In this document: piece after piece, positions 55,383 to 64,000 of the stretch | Layout of the letters: every line of letters begins with the position of its first letter | Position numbering within the stretch: the first letter of the stretch is position 1 | Source: Chrysopilus asiliformis | Lineage: Eukaryota > Arthropoda > Insecta > Diptera > Rhagionidae | DNA length: 64,000 nucleotides | Reading direction: 5' to 3' | Assembly: GCA_964034945.1 (NCBI GenBank) | Contig: OZ035961.1 | Coordinates: 74,340,188-74,404,187 of the forward strand | The notes under the pieces: generated by a model | Database searches by the model: none | What the model was told of the DNA's origin: nothing | Seen by the model: only the letters and a program-made list of their open reading frames with translations | Program-made: the position numbers and the translations under genes

Positions 55383-56455
55383 CTAGGGGCTCCGCCCCGA
55401 ACCGCTCTGCGGTTCATCCCCGCCCCACGCATCGGCCTTCGGCCTCCGCGTCCACTTCTTCCTGAGCTTCCGGCCTCGATTGCTACTCGGCCTTCGGCCT
55501 CGAATCTGGCCAGTGGTATACTATGTCAATATTTTTCGTTACAGTTGTGATTTTGACGATAAATAAAATTATTTTTGTTTTCATTATTTCAACATTTTTT
55601 TTAAATATAATTTTAAATGTAATAAAAATGAAATAAAAACTTATTGTAACTTATCTCATTTCATCTCATTCCATCTCAATTCATCTCATTTTAATTCAAT
55701 TGATCTCACTTCATCTCATTTCATCTCATTTCATCTCATTTCATCTCATTTCATCTCATTTCATCTCATTTGATCTCATTTGATCTCATTTGATCTCATT
55801 TCATCTCATATCATCTCATTTGATCTCATTTGATTTAATTTGACCTCATTTGATGTGATTTCATCTCATCTGACCTCATTTCATATCATTTGATCTCATT
55901 TAATCTCATATCATCTCATTTCATCTCATTTGATCTCATCTCAATTCAGTTGATCTCATCAATTTCAACACCATCCCAAAACCAAGCCTAAGACCCCTCA
56001 ACGCCATCCCAAAATCCAGCCGAAGACCCTCAATACCATCCGAAGACCCCTCAACTCCATCCCAAAATCCACCCGAAGACACATCAATACCATACCAAAA
56101 CTCACCCGAAAACACATCAATACCATCCCAAAACCCACACAGGCAGACAAACATTCATTTAGATTGATATAATTATTTTTTGATTTTAATTTCTCGACAT
56201 GTCAAAATAAAATCGTTGCCTACTAAAAAGTAAAATCTTAAATTCTTTCTGCATTCTTACAGTTATATTTCATATAACTGAATGGGGGCGGGGGAAGGAG
56301 TAATGCAAAATAATCGTACTGTATATATACAAACCACCCGCTCTTCAAAACATACTTTATGTGTAAATTTGAACTCAATCGGACCGGTAGTTTTTGAGAT
56401 TTTTGGAAACAAACATAAATTATTACAGACAAATATTCATTTTTATATATAAAGA
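55383..56455 (-). mobile_element. Helitron, copy 2
   Basis: Minus-strand element with TCTTTATATATAAAAATG at its 5' end and GGGGCGGAGCCCC-CTAG at its 3' end, between A (55382) and T (56456). CGGCCTTCGGCCT hairpins lie near the 3' end. The interior carries the 10-bp minisatellite (about 55660-55960) and the CCATCCCAAAACC repeat. Same family as 42133-43870, 665 bp shorter. Confidence 0.9.
55655..55965. repeat. (TCATCTCATT)n minisatellite, short allele
   Basis: About 30 ten-base units with the same variants as at 42630-43410. The minus ORF at 55936 comes from the adjoining CCATCCC repeat. Confidence 0.9.
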
Positions 56456-56689
56456 TTATTGAAAAAAGCAACAACACATTTTTTTTGCTATTAGAAATAA
56501 ATGCCGAGTGAAAGGGTTAAAAGCTTTTATTTAGCTTGCTATCATGTTTGTTTGTCAGATTCAAATCTTGCAATCCAATTTTAGCCCACTGCCACTCCTC
56601 CGATTGATTTGAAATTTTGCATACATACGTATGTCCGATGACAATACAATATTTTCACTACATCGTCCTTGTTAGGTTAAGGGAAGGTA

Positions 56690-57085
56690 TTGTAAGGATA
56701 ACATGATTATCCTTTTCAACAAATTTTCCGGGAAAAAATTTATTCTGGAGGTCGCTGTATCCGGTTGTGGCATTAAGAAATCTGGAAGGATGACGGAAGA
56801 TCTTGCAAAGATACCGTGATTATCCTTTTTCTAAATTTTTACGGGAAAAATCTATTCTGAGGGTTTTTGAAGTCGCTGACTTCGATTCTGGCATTAAAAG
56901 TCTGTAAGGATAACGCAAGGTCCTGCAAGAATAACGTGATTATCCTTTTCCTGAAATTTTCCGGAAAAAATCTCATCTAGAGTTTTTTGGGGTCGGCAAA
57001 TCCGATTCTGACATTAAGAAGTCTATAAAGATAACGGAAGGTACTGTTAGAATAATGTGATTATCCTTTTCCTTTTGGGTTTTTA
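56690..57085. repeat. Degenerate ~120-bp tandem repeat, inverted relative to 37.6 kb
   Basis: GATTATCCTTTT occurs at about 56705, 56818, 56938 and 57059 (periods 113, 120, 121), with AAGGATAAC, TTTCCGGAAAAAATC and GGTCGC(T/A) words in each unit. It reads as the reverse complement of the satellite at 37641-38255, much diverged. Confidence 0.7.
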
Positions 57086-57799
57086 GTCATACTAATCAAA
57101 TACAAAATAACTAAAAAAATGAAGAAAAAAATTTTTTTTTAAAGCTTTTAGTGAAAAAAATGCGCTAAAATGGAAAAAAAATTTTGATAATTTTTTAATG
57201 TATTAGAAATAAAAGTGAGATAAAGCATAAAAATAAAATAAATTCTTATCTCGCTTTTATTTCTGATAGCGCCCAAAATTTTAGTATATATTTTTTAAAA
57301 ATAGAACCATTTTCAAAATAGAACCTTTTTCTTTCATCAAACTTAATTAAGTCGCGACGAAAAAACGGCACTTTTATAAATTTATCTTAGAAAAAAAAAT
57401 TGGCTGACTTCTATAAATCAGCAATATTTGAATTGGTATTTTGATGAATAGGCTTCATGGGGAACGAGCCATCTAAAATAACGCAAGGCCACTTCAACCA
57501 TCTGGAAGTGTTTCACTGCTTCCATTTTTTAAAAATAAAGCTTCTTGTCGAGTATATAAAAGTTCTAAACTCTGACAAAAATGTTTTATTTCGCATCATT
57601 TCGAATTTGCTCAATTCTGTGTTGTGTCATTTTTCTAAAAATTAAGTAATAGCTTCGACAAACTATAACTCATAAATATTTTGGTTGAAGGTTGTTATAA
57701 AACGGAAAGCAACACAATCGATTTTTATTAACCCATTTACATACAAGCATATGTATACTCGCTTTTGGCCTGGCCATTATCACCAAGGCGAATATATAA
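57086..57799. other. AT-rich noncoding
   Basis: ATAAAAGCGAGATAAG-type words near 57205 and 57250 are inverted copies (AGAAATAAAAGTGAGATAA and TTATCTCGCTTTTATTTCT). No gene recognised. Confidence 0.5.
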
Positions 57800-58551
57800 A
57801 GGGTGATCTAATAAGAGCTTCCTGTTTTTTTTAAATAAAACACATAATAATTAATATATTGAGGAAAATCTTTATTTAAGTTGTTAGTTTGGTTCATTCC
57901 ATTTAATGTTTAAAGATAATTTCCTTCAAATGTTGCCCACGACTAACTCTTAAATGGTCCATTCTGTGGGTCCAATTTTCGACCACTCTTTCAAGCATAT
58001 CGGTCGGTATTCCGCGAATAGCATGGGTTATGTTTGCTTCCAAAGCTGTAATCGTTCCGGGTTTATCGACGTAAACAAGAGATTTCAGATATCCTCATAG
58101 AAAGTAATCCAATGGTGTCAGATCACAAGATCTCGGTAGCCAACCGACACACTCCTTTTGCATTTTCAAAGAAATACGGTCCGATGATGCCGCCTGCCCA
58201 TAAACCGCACCAAACAGTGCATTTTTCGGGTTGCATTGGTAGCTCTTGGATTGCTTCTGGCTGTTCATCGGCCCAAACACGGCGTTCAGTGGGTTGATTA
58301 TGACGACCAACGTAGCGTTCAGTGGGTTGATTATGACGACCAAAATGTGGACAAAGAGCTCTATAACAATTCCTAACTGAGGACTGATTTTGGAAATAAG
58401 TTTCCACAATTAGTAAACGTTGTTCACACGTAAGTCTATTCATGATGAAATGGCACTGAATACTGAACACAAACATATAGACAAGCCAGTTGACATATAA
58501 GAACTGTCAAAACAACCCTATTGAAAAAAGTACCTCCAATTGGATCACCCT
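57800..58551 (-). mobile_element. Tc1/mariner-like element, deleted
   Basis: Ends AGGGTGATCTAATAAGAG and CCAATTGGATCACCCT are imperfect inverted repeats. At 0.75 kb it is shorter than an intact element. A transposase remnant is on the minus strand. Confidence 0.7.
57850..58476 (-). pseudogene. Tc1/mariner-like transposase remnant
   Basis: Minus frame 58123-58476: MNRLTCEQRLLIVETYFQNQ, then ALCPHFGRHNQPTE (the N-terminal helix-turn-helix of insect mariner-like transposases), then a jump to VWADEQPEAIQELPMQP and VWCGLWAGGIIGPYFFE, part of the catalytic core. The middle is deleted, and GTTCAGTGGGTTGATTATGA is tandemly duplicated at the junction. Further C-terminal sequence follows in broken frames (57900-58100). 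Confidence 0.75.
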
Positions 58552-58969
58552 AAGATTAATTCGGTCTGCCATGAAAGCCCCACGTGGCGTCCCAAATGTT
58601 TTTTTTTCAAAAATTACTTAACCGCTATAAAATTGTTATTTTTCAAACGATTTTAGATCCGTGAATGTCAAAAGACGTGTGTAAAAAAAATTCTTTCGAT
58701 GCCAGGCAGGATAACCCCCCCCCCTCCAACCACTTGAAAAATACACGTACGCTACTGGATAAACTATAATCGCGAAAATGCAGTTTTTCGCATTCTGGAG
58801 CTGTTAAAACACATTTTGAGCCACTTTTATATTTAGGGGGTAAGTGACCCCCACCACTAAAATGCATTTTTGTGTTCTGCAACACGTTTTGTGGTGCTTT
58901 CGAATGTTTTTATTTCCATAGAAAAATGAAATTGCTCATTTCGTGTTACCATTATATATAATTGAATTC
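58552..58969. other. Noncoding, nothing recognised
   Basis: Includes a C-run (CCCCCCCCCTCC near 58717). The minus ORF at 58643 has no known domain. Confidence 0.45.
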
Positions 58970-59240
58970 ATCATATCGTCGGCTAAAAGTGAAATTGTGC
59001 TAAGTCCATTTGGTATAATTTTCCAGAAGACCAATGAAATCCTTGTTAAATCGTTTTAATTCTCTTTCAATAACACTGAGTTTTCTTTAAATGAGAAAAA
59101 TTGGGCTCAATTTTCTTTAAATGAGACCCTGTTTTCTTTAAATGAAAATTAAAATTATTTAACAAGGTTTTTATTGCTCTTCTGTCAAATTTGGTATAAT
59201 GGACTTAGCACAATTTCACTTTTAGCCGACGAAATATGAT
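58970..59240. mobile_element. MITE with ~75-bp terminal inverted repeats
   Basis: ATCATAT..CGTCGGCTAAAAGTGAAA on the left mirrors TTTCACTTTTAGCCGACG..ATATGAT on the right; similarity continues through TTGTGCTAAGTCCATTTGGT and ATTTAACAAGG. The center holds three TTTTCTTTAAATGA repeats. No target duplication fixed, class unknown. Confidence 0.75.
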
Positions 59241-59694
59241 TTTGGACATTTCGTCACACACAGTATTTTTCGTGTTCTTACGCAGGCAAGACAATAAATG
59301 TAATGTTTTTGGGATGTACTCTTCAGTCACTGAACAATTTTGTTATTTTTGACGCTTGTTTGGCCTATGTTCCACACGGCAACTTTAAACCGATACACAA
59401 TACAAAAAGTTGCTAGTTTGTGCTACACGCGGAGACAAGTTGCCGGAAACTTCTGTATATTACACAGTGAGTGTTTCATGTGTGTGAAGTGGGACGAACT
59501 GTCAAATCGCAAAAAACTTTCACGAACCCGTTCTTTGTGATTTTGTGCTTGTATGCGTATTTTGTTGCCTCGTTTCTACTTTCGGACCTGCGACATTAGC
59601 CACCGCTTCCCTCACTTCTCGCGCCTATACTTAAGAAAAGTCGCCGCTTAAAGTTGCCCCGTGTAACGGGGTCCTTCAGATACCCATTTTTTAG
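59241..59694. other. Noncoding, nothing recognised
   Basis: The open frame at 59340-59540 has no recognised domain. Confidence 0.45.
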
Positions 59695-59921
59695 CAAAAT
59701 ATTGTATTCATAACGGAGTCCGGCTCAAGAACGGGGGCATATAGAAAATTTCTGATCAGTACGAAATCTGTTTCAGGCAAAATTATGCGGATGTCCGTAC
59801 ATCTGTCTGTCGGTCTGTCCATTGTAAGTCCCCTCCACTCATGACAGCCCCTGAACGACCGTCATGACAGCCCCTGAACGACCAAGGCCTTTCACTCTTT
59901 TGTTAATGGGTATATATTTAT
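59695..59921 (+). repeat. Repeat fragment related to 44.4 kb
   Basis: ATATTGTATTCATAACGGAG, CTGATCAGTACGAAATCTG and CTGTCTGTCGGTCTGTCC match 44460-44580. CCTGAACGACC with ATGACAGCC is duplicated near 59840-59885. Confidence 0.55.
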
Positions 59922-60530
59922 ACCCGTATGGTGAAACCAAAGGGTATATTAACTTTGCTTTACCGTTTTCAACGCCAAGATCCCGTCATCACACACAAAA
60001 ATGAATTACACCAGTGTGTTTAGAATGATAAAAAAATTGAATTTTGCATGTCCGTCCGTCTGTCTGTCTGTCCGTCTGTCTGTCCGTCTGTCTGTCCGTC
60101 TGTCTGTCCGTCTGTCTGTCCGTCTGTCTGTCCGTCTGTCTGTCCGTCTGTCTGTCCGTCTGTCTGTCCGTCTGTCTGTCCGTCTGTCTGTCCGTCTGTC
60201 TGTCCGTCTGTCTGTCCGTCTGTCTGTCCGTCTGTCTGTCCGTCTGTCTGTCTGTCCGTCTGTCTGTCCGTCTGTCTGTCCGTCTGTCTGTCCGTCTGTC
60301 TGTCCGTCTGTCTGTCCGTCTGTCTGTCCGTCTGTCTGTCTGTCTGTTGCGCGGATTGCGGGCGCACGGATTGAGCTATCAAAATCTGATTGAAATAAAT
60401 TTTTAAAAATCTTATTGGAAAGTTTGACTTCAAAGTGGAATTTTGGTACAACTGGTCGAATTTTAATACGAATATCAACATACGGGTTTTCAATAATTGC
60501 CAGATTGGCAATTATAGCTTTTGTTATGTT
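59922..60530 (+). mobile_element. Family A copy with expanded (GTCY)n core
   Basis: Head TATACCCGTATGGTGAAACC, then a ~300-bp core, then GCGGATTGCGGGCGCACGG, a shortened middle and the tail AATTGCCAGATTGGCAATTA with TTTTGTTATG. It abuts the hAT relative at 60531. Confidence 0.75.
60050..60350. repeat. (GTCTGTCTGTCC)n microsatellite
   Basis: A 12-bp unit, about 25 copies, with one unit-length slip near 60245. ORFs on both strands here (SVRL and QTDG proteins) are artefacts. Confidence 0.95.
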
Positions 60531-61112
60531 TTTATCTAGATAAGATAAAGATAAATGCTCGTAATGTTTATCTAGATAAGATAATAGATAATGAAATTTT
60601 GAAAGATTATAGATAAGATAAGATGAAAAGCCAAATTATCTAGATAATTTCTAGATCAATATTTATTTTAACGTTGCACAAAATTTAAAATTACGTACAA
60701 AAAAAAATAAATTGCACAAAATTATTCGGTTTTCTTTTTTTGTTGATTTCCAATTTAAAATGCAGTTTCAATAGCCCGGTTTACATTTGGCAAAAAATTT
60801 TGTTTTGCACGAGAGGCGAGGGAAGGAGTGACAATTCGCTTCTCTTGCCCATAAACTGTTGCCAAGTGTAAAACGGTTCTGAAAAAAGTTCTTAGATTTT
60901 CATAAGTATGAAGAAAACAATTTCGTTTTAGCATTTTTTCAAATTTAATTTTTCAATTTTCGTTGGTAACGATTATCTCTAGATAAATAGGATTTTCCTT
61001 TATCTAGATAAGATAAAGATAACATTTTTGGAGTATTATCTAGATAAGATAAAAATAACAGTTTTTTTATCTAGATGATTATCTAGATAAATTTTATCTA
61101 GATAACCGCAAC
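60531..61112. mobile_element. hAT relative of 45031, inverted and terminally decayed
   Basis: Reverse complement of the outer parts of the 45031-52526 element: TTATCTAGATAAGATAAAG, ATGCTCGTAATG, CTGTTGCCAAGTGTAAA. The terminal CAACACTG has decayed to CAACACGGG. It lacks element D and BEL. Confidence 0.7.
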
Positions 61113-61267
61113 ACGGGTTATTACCAGTTATATGCAGTGTTGCCGAAAGTAGGGATTTTTCCCTACAGTAGGGAAATTTAACATAAAATTAAGCGTAGGG
61201 AAGTTTTCTCAAAATTCATCTATTTGTAGGGAAATTCCAATATTTACAAAAAAAAATATTTAGCATT

Positions 61268-61680
61268 TTTTATACCCGTATGGTGAAACCAAAGGGTATA
61301 TTAAATTAACCTTACCGTTTGTTACGCCAAGCTCCCGTCATCACACACATAAATGAATTACACCAGTCTAGTGTCTCCGTCCGTCCGTCTGTCCATATAC
61401 GAACGAAAATGTTTTTTGCGATTATCTCAAAAACTGTGCCTCTTATCAAAAAAGTCCTAGAACAAAAGTTATTTAGGATATGATTCTACACAAAACTCCC
61501 ATACATCAAAATCCAATTGGAATAAATTTTAAAAAAGCTTATTGGAAAATTTGACTTCAAAGTGGAATTTTGATATAACTGTTCGCCGTTCACTTAATCT
61601 TCGAACAATGCCATATCACCATACGAGTTGTCAATAATTGCCCGATTGGCAATTATAGCTTTTATTATGTTTTAAAATAT
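61268..61680 (+). mobile_element. Family A, copy with short core
   Basis: ATACCCGTATGGTGAAACC to TTGCCCGATTGGCAATTATA and TTTTATTATG. The core is only CCGTCCGTCCGTCTGTCC. Confidence 0.75.
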
Positions 61681-61702
61681 GTTTTTTAAATTTTATATTA
61701 TA

Positions 61703-61965
61703 CTAGCAGACCCTTCGTTGGCAGCTAAAAGTTTTTTGTATAAATTTTAGAATGCCAAAAAACCATAAATAACTTATAAAGTTTTGGGAAAAAATGTTAT
61801 TCTTAAAGTACCTTCCATTTTGAATTTTGAAAATCCAAATAGCTAAAAACCTGCTCCTGGCAACACAGATCATTTTGCAAAAAACCGCGTAAAAATCGGT
61901 CCAGTACTTGAGTTTTATGATCTCAAACCAACCAACCAACAAACTTCCATTTTTATATATATAGA
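61703..61965 (-). mobile_element. Small Helitron (263 bp)
   Basis: On the minus strand it starts TCTATATATATAAAAATGG and ends GGGTCTGCTAG, with flanking A at 61702. It contains AAGTACCTTCCATTTTGAAT, part of the unit that forms the 37.6 kb satellite, and the GCTAAAAACCTGCTCCTGGC block. Confidence 0.7.
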
Positions 61966-62110
61966 ATTTTCATCGTTTAATTTCATCGTTTTTACTGTAG
62001 GGAAAAACGTAGGGAAAAATGACTTTGCAAGTAGGGAAAAATCATAAGTTTGTACCTACACATAGGGAATTTTGCTCTTGAACTTTTGGCAACACTGGTT
62101 ATATGTATCA

Positions 62111-63111
62111 GGGCGGCTATTCTCGGAACGTTTCGGATTCTGAATCTCGCCGAAATGTTTTACGGATGACGTTACGGATTACGATCCAAATCCGAAACGT
62201 TTAAAAGGTCGTATTTTGGTAACGAAACGTTTCGGAATTATATTCACCACATTCACCTCATTCCGGAATATACGTAGAATAGAGCTGTCAAAACCAAAAT
62301 ATTTGACTAGTTTTGTTTTGTTTATATTTATTAACTAGTGTTTGACTTATAATGGAGTAATATTTGACTAATTTTAATAATATTTGTAATAGTGTATTAT
62401 GAGTGATTTTTGTTTATTTGTTGATGTTAGCGTTTGTTATCCTTTGTTAGGGAGGAGACAGTGGTTTGATTGATTTTTTATGTATGGAAGAGTTATGTAA
62501 AATCGTATTCTAAACATATTTCATATTTATAAAGTTTTCGATATGAAGCACCGTTTTTGAGATAATTGTAAAAAACTGTTTAATTTGACTGGCGGAGGGG
62601 GGAAGGAGTGGTCCGACTCCGTCCAATAACTTAGCCTTACTGTTTACGAGAAACGCAACTGTACGAAATTTAAAGTCTCTAGCTCAATCCTTTCGAAAGT
62701 TATGGTGTCACTTTCACGTCATATAATAATTCCATTCCTGAATCATTCTTTTGCGATAAATTCGTGAGCGAATTTTATTTTTCCATGGCTCAAATTTTCG
62801 ACTCCATTCACGATAGAATTTTAAAAATACGAGAATGGAAAAACAAAATTCGTGAGTGAATGAAAACTAAAATTCTCGTGAAATCATTTGCAAAAAAATG
62901 GATGGATCCAAAACGTAATGTTTTCTTATGTTTCGGATATTTCCGTAATCTAAGTTCGAGAATACGGTTTCGTATAAAGTGGTGAATTACTTCGTAATGT
63001 TCGAGACGTCATTTGGAGCAATATAGGCGGTACGTACACCACATAGAGGTCTTTTTCCACTGCACTACAAACGTTTCGGAAAAATCCGAAACGTTCCGAG
63101 AATAACCGCTC
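62111..63111. mobile_element. 1-kb TIR element, CGAAACG-rich
   Basis: GGCGGCTATTCTCGGAACGT mirrors ACGTTCCGAGAATAACCGCT; CCGAAACG words recur throughout. 62470-62730 resembles a decayed family A middle (AAGCACCGTTTTTGAGATAA). No transposase; class unknown. Confidence 0.7.
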
Positions 63112-64000
63112 AGGTCAATGATCGATTGTAATTTGCAATTCCAATTAAAAATTACATTATTGAAGTCTTTAATGAAAATTCATAAACGAATTTATAAAAG
63201 CTTCGCATATGCGGAAGGTTTTCCAATTTTTCCTATCTCATCATTTTCTTTTGTTCATTTTTCTTAAGTCTTTATAATTCACTTTGGTATTGTTTGCAAT
63301 TTTGCAAGATAAAAGTTATTCAGTTGCGTTCGTTCCGATGAATGATGAAGAGTTAAATGGGTCATGATGTCTAATCAGCAACGATACGAATTAGAAAAGA
63401 TTACATAATTTTAATTCAGTGTAAATCTATTGAGTTTGATATGTCGAATTTATTATAACTGGGAACAAAACCAATATAATATCAAAAGACTTTTAATGTA
63501 ATCTGATTTAAAATTCTTATGAGAATCTGATAAATGCAAAATATATTTCGTATGATCAAATAATAAAGGCGGTTTAAAAAAAATAAGTCAGTTAGATCGT
63601 CGGATGCCTGCTTACTAATTGAGACAAATAAAACCAGACCCACGATGAGAAAGTGATACTCATTTAATTCAATCGGTCGAACAATCTCTCAGACAATAAA
63701 TCATAAATGAAAGATGGGTGTCAGCAACGGTTTTTCTCATATTTGTTGAATGGGCGCAATGATTATCACTTAGTTGCACATTATTTTTAATTAGCCTCGA
63801 TATTTATTTGGAAATAAAATGTAAATAATATTTAGTTTCACATTAAAAATTCATTGGTTGTAATTGAGTTAAACATTTAAAATTATCAAATGCAAATAAC
63901 ACTTCAACAGTACGGCCATTTTATTCTATTGACTCTTAAAGCCGAATTTTCATGCACTTTATGAGAATTATATAGAAGTATATTAGATTTAGTATACCGT
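63112..64000. other. AT-rich, nothing recognised
   Basis: No gene, terminal repeat or RNA found up to the window edge. Confidence 0.5.

Larger units (their letters stand above)
55133..56516. mobile_element. piggyBac-type MITE at TTAA, containing a Helitron
   Basis: CCCTTTCACTCGGC and GCCGAGTGAAAGGG are exact terminal inverted repeats, each outside-flanked by TTAA (55129-55132, 56517-56520), the piggyBac signature. A subterminal palindrome GTACACAATTGTGTAC follows the left TIR. Removing the nested Helitron leaves about 311 bp. Noncoding. Confidence 0.92.
61135..62097. mobile_element. hAT MITE, 8-bp duplication GTTATATG, with two nested elements
   Basis: CAGTGTTGCCGAAAG and CTTTTGGCAACACTG are flanked by GTTATATG (61127-61134, 62098-62105). 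GTAGGGAAA recurs through both arms. A family A copy and a small Helitron lie inside. Confidence 0.92.

Noticed and set aside
60001..60511. Open frames on both strands (SVRL, QTDG repeats)
   Set aside because: Translation of the 12-bp microsatellite in family A.

Overview
This is repeat-dense, AT-rich eukaryotic DNA. I find no host protein-coding gene, rRNA gene, canonical tRNA gene or CRISPR array. The mobile-element mix suggests an insect, most likely a higher fly (inference): LOA-like, R1-like, CR1/jockey-like and L2-like LINEs, a BEL/Pao LTR retrotransposon primed by tRNA-Tyr, mariner, hAT, piggyBac-like and Harbinger-like elements, and Helitron-like elements carrying (GTCY)n cores like the fly mini-me/DINE-1 families. 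Nearly every long open frame is either a transposon protein, usually broken, or an artefact of a short tandem repeat.

Layout. 0-3.1 kb: the 3' end of one R1-like LINE followed by the 5' end of another. 3.5-8.4 kb: a tandem duplication, then a Helitron-like element (called X here) with three tRNA-like modules and ~0.9 kb inverted arms built from a second family (called A). 8.5-11 kb: a repeat (family B) with a 1.4 kb array of an 8-bp unit. 11.1-13.5 kb: a TA-flanked MITE and an L2/RTE-like reverse transcriptase on the minus strand. 14-25.5 kb: a LOA-like LINE cut into at least five pieces by unknown DNA, a hAT transposase remnant, a 5'-truncated LINE and a repeat called C. 25.6-28.5 kb: a CR1-like LINE with a Harbinger-type MITE in its endonuclease. 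28.5-31.4 kb: an inverted family-B copy, a TA-flanked element and a minus-strand LINE fragment. 32-37 kb: a second, inverted copy of X interrupted by C, which itself carries a hAT MITE and a piggyBac-like insert. 37.6-41 kb: a satellite grown from Helitron sequence, an internally deleted mariner and a foldback repeat. 42-44.1 kb: a Helitron inside a terminal-inverted-repeat element. 45-52.5 kb: a hAT element with an exact 8-bp target duplication, swollen by further insertions including a complete BEL element with apparently identical LTRs. 53-64 kb: a chain of MITEs, several exactly nested (hAT in Harbinger-type, Helitron in piggyBac-type, Helitron plus family A in hAT).

The genes do not form a pathway. 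The window is best read as a stratigraphy: target-site duplications and interrupted reading frames give relative insertion ages. The BEL element is the youngest large insertion. The LOA, hAT-transposase, L2-like and CR1-like LINE pieces are old and dead.
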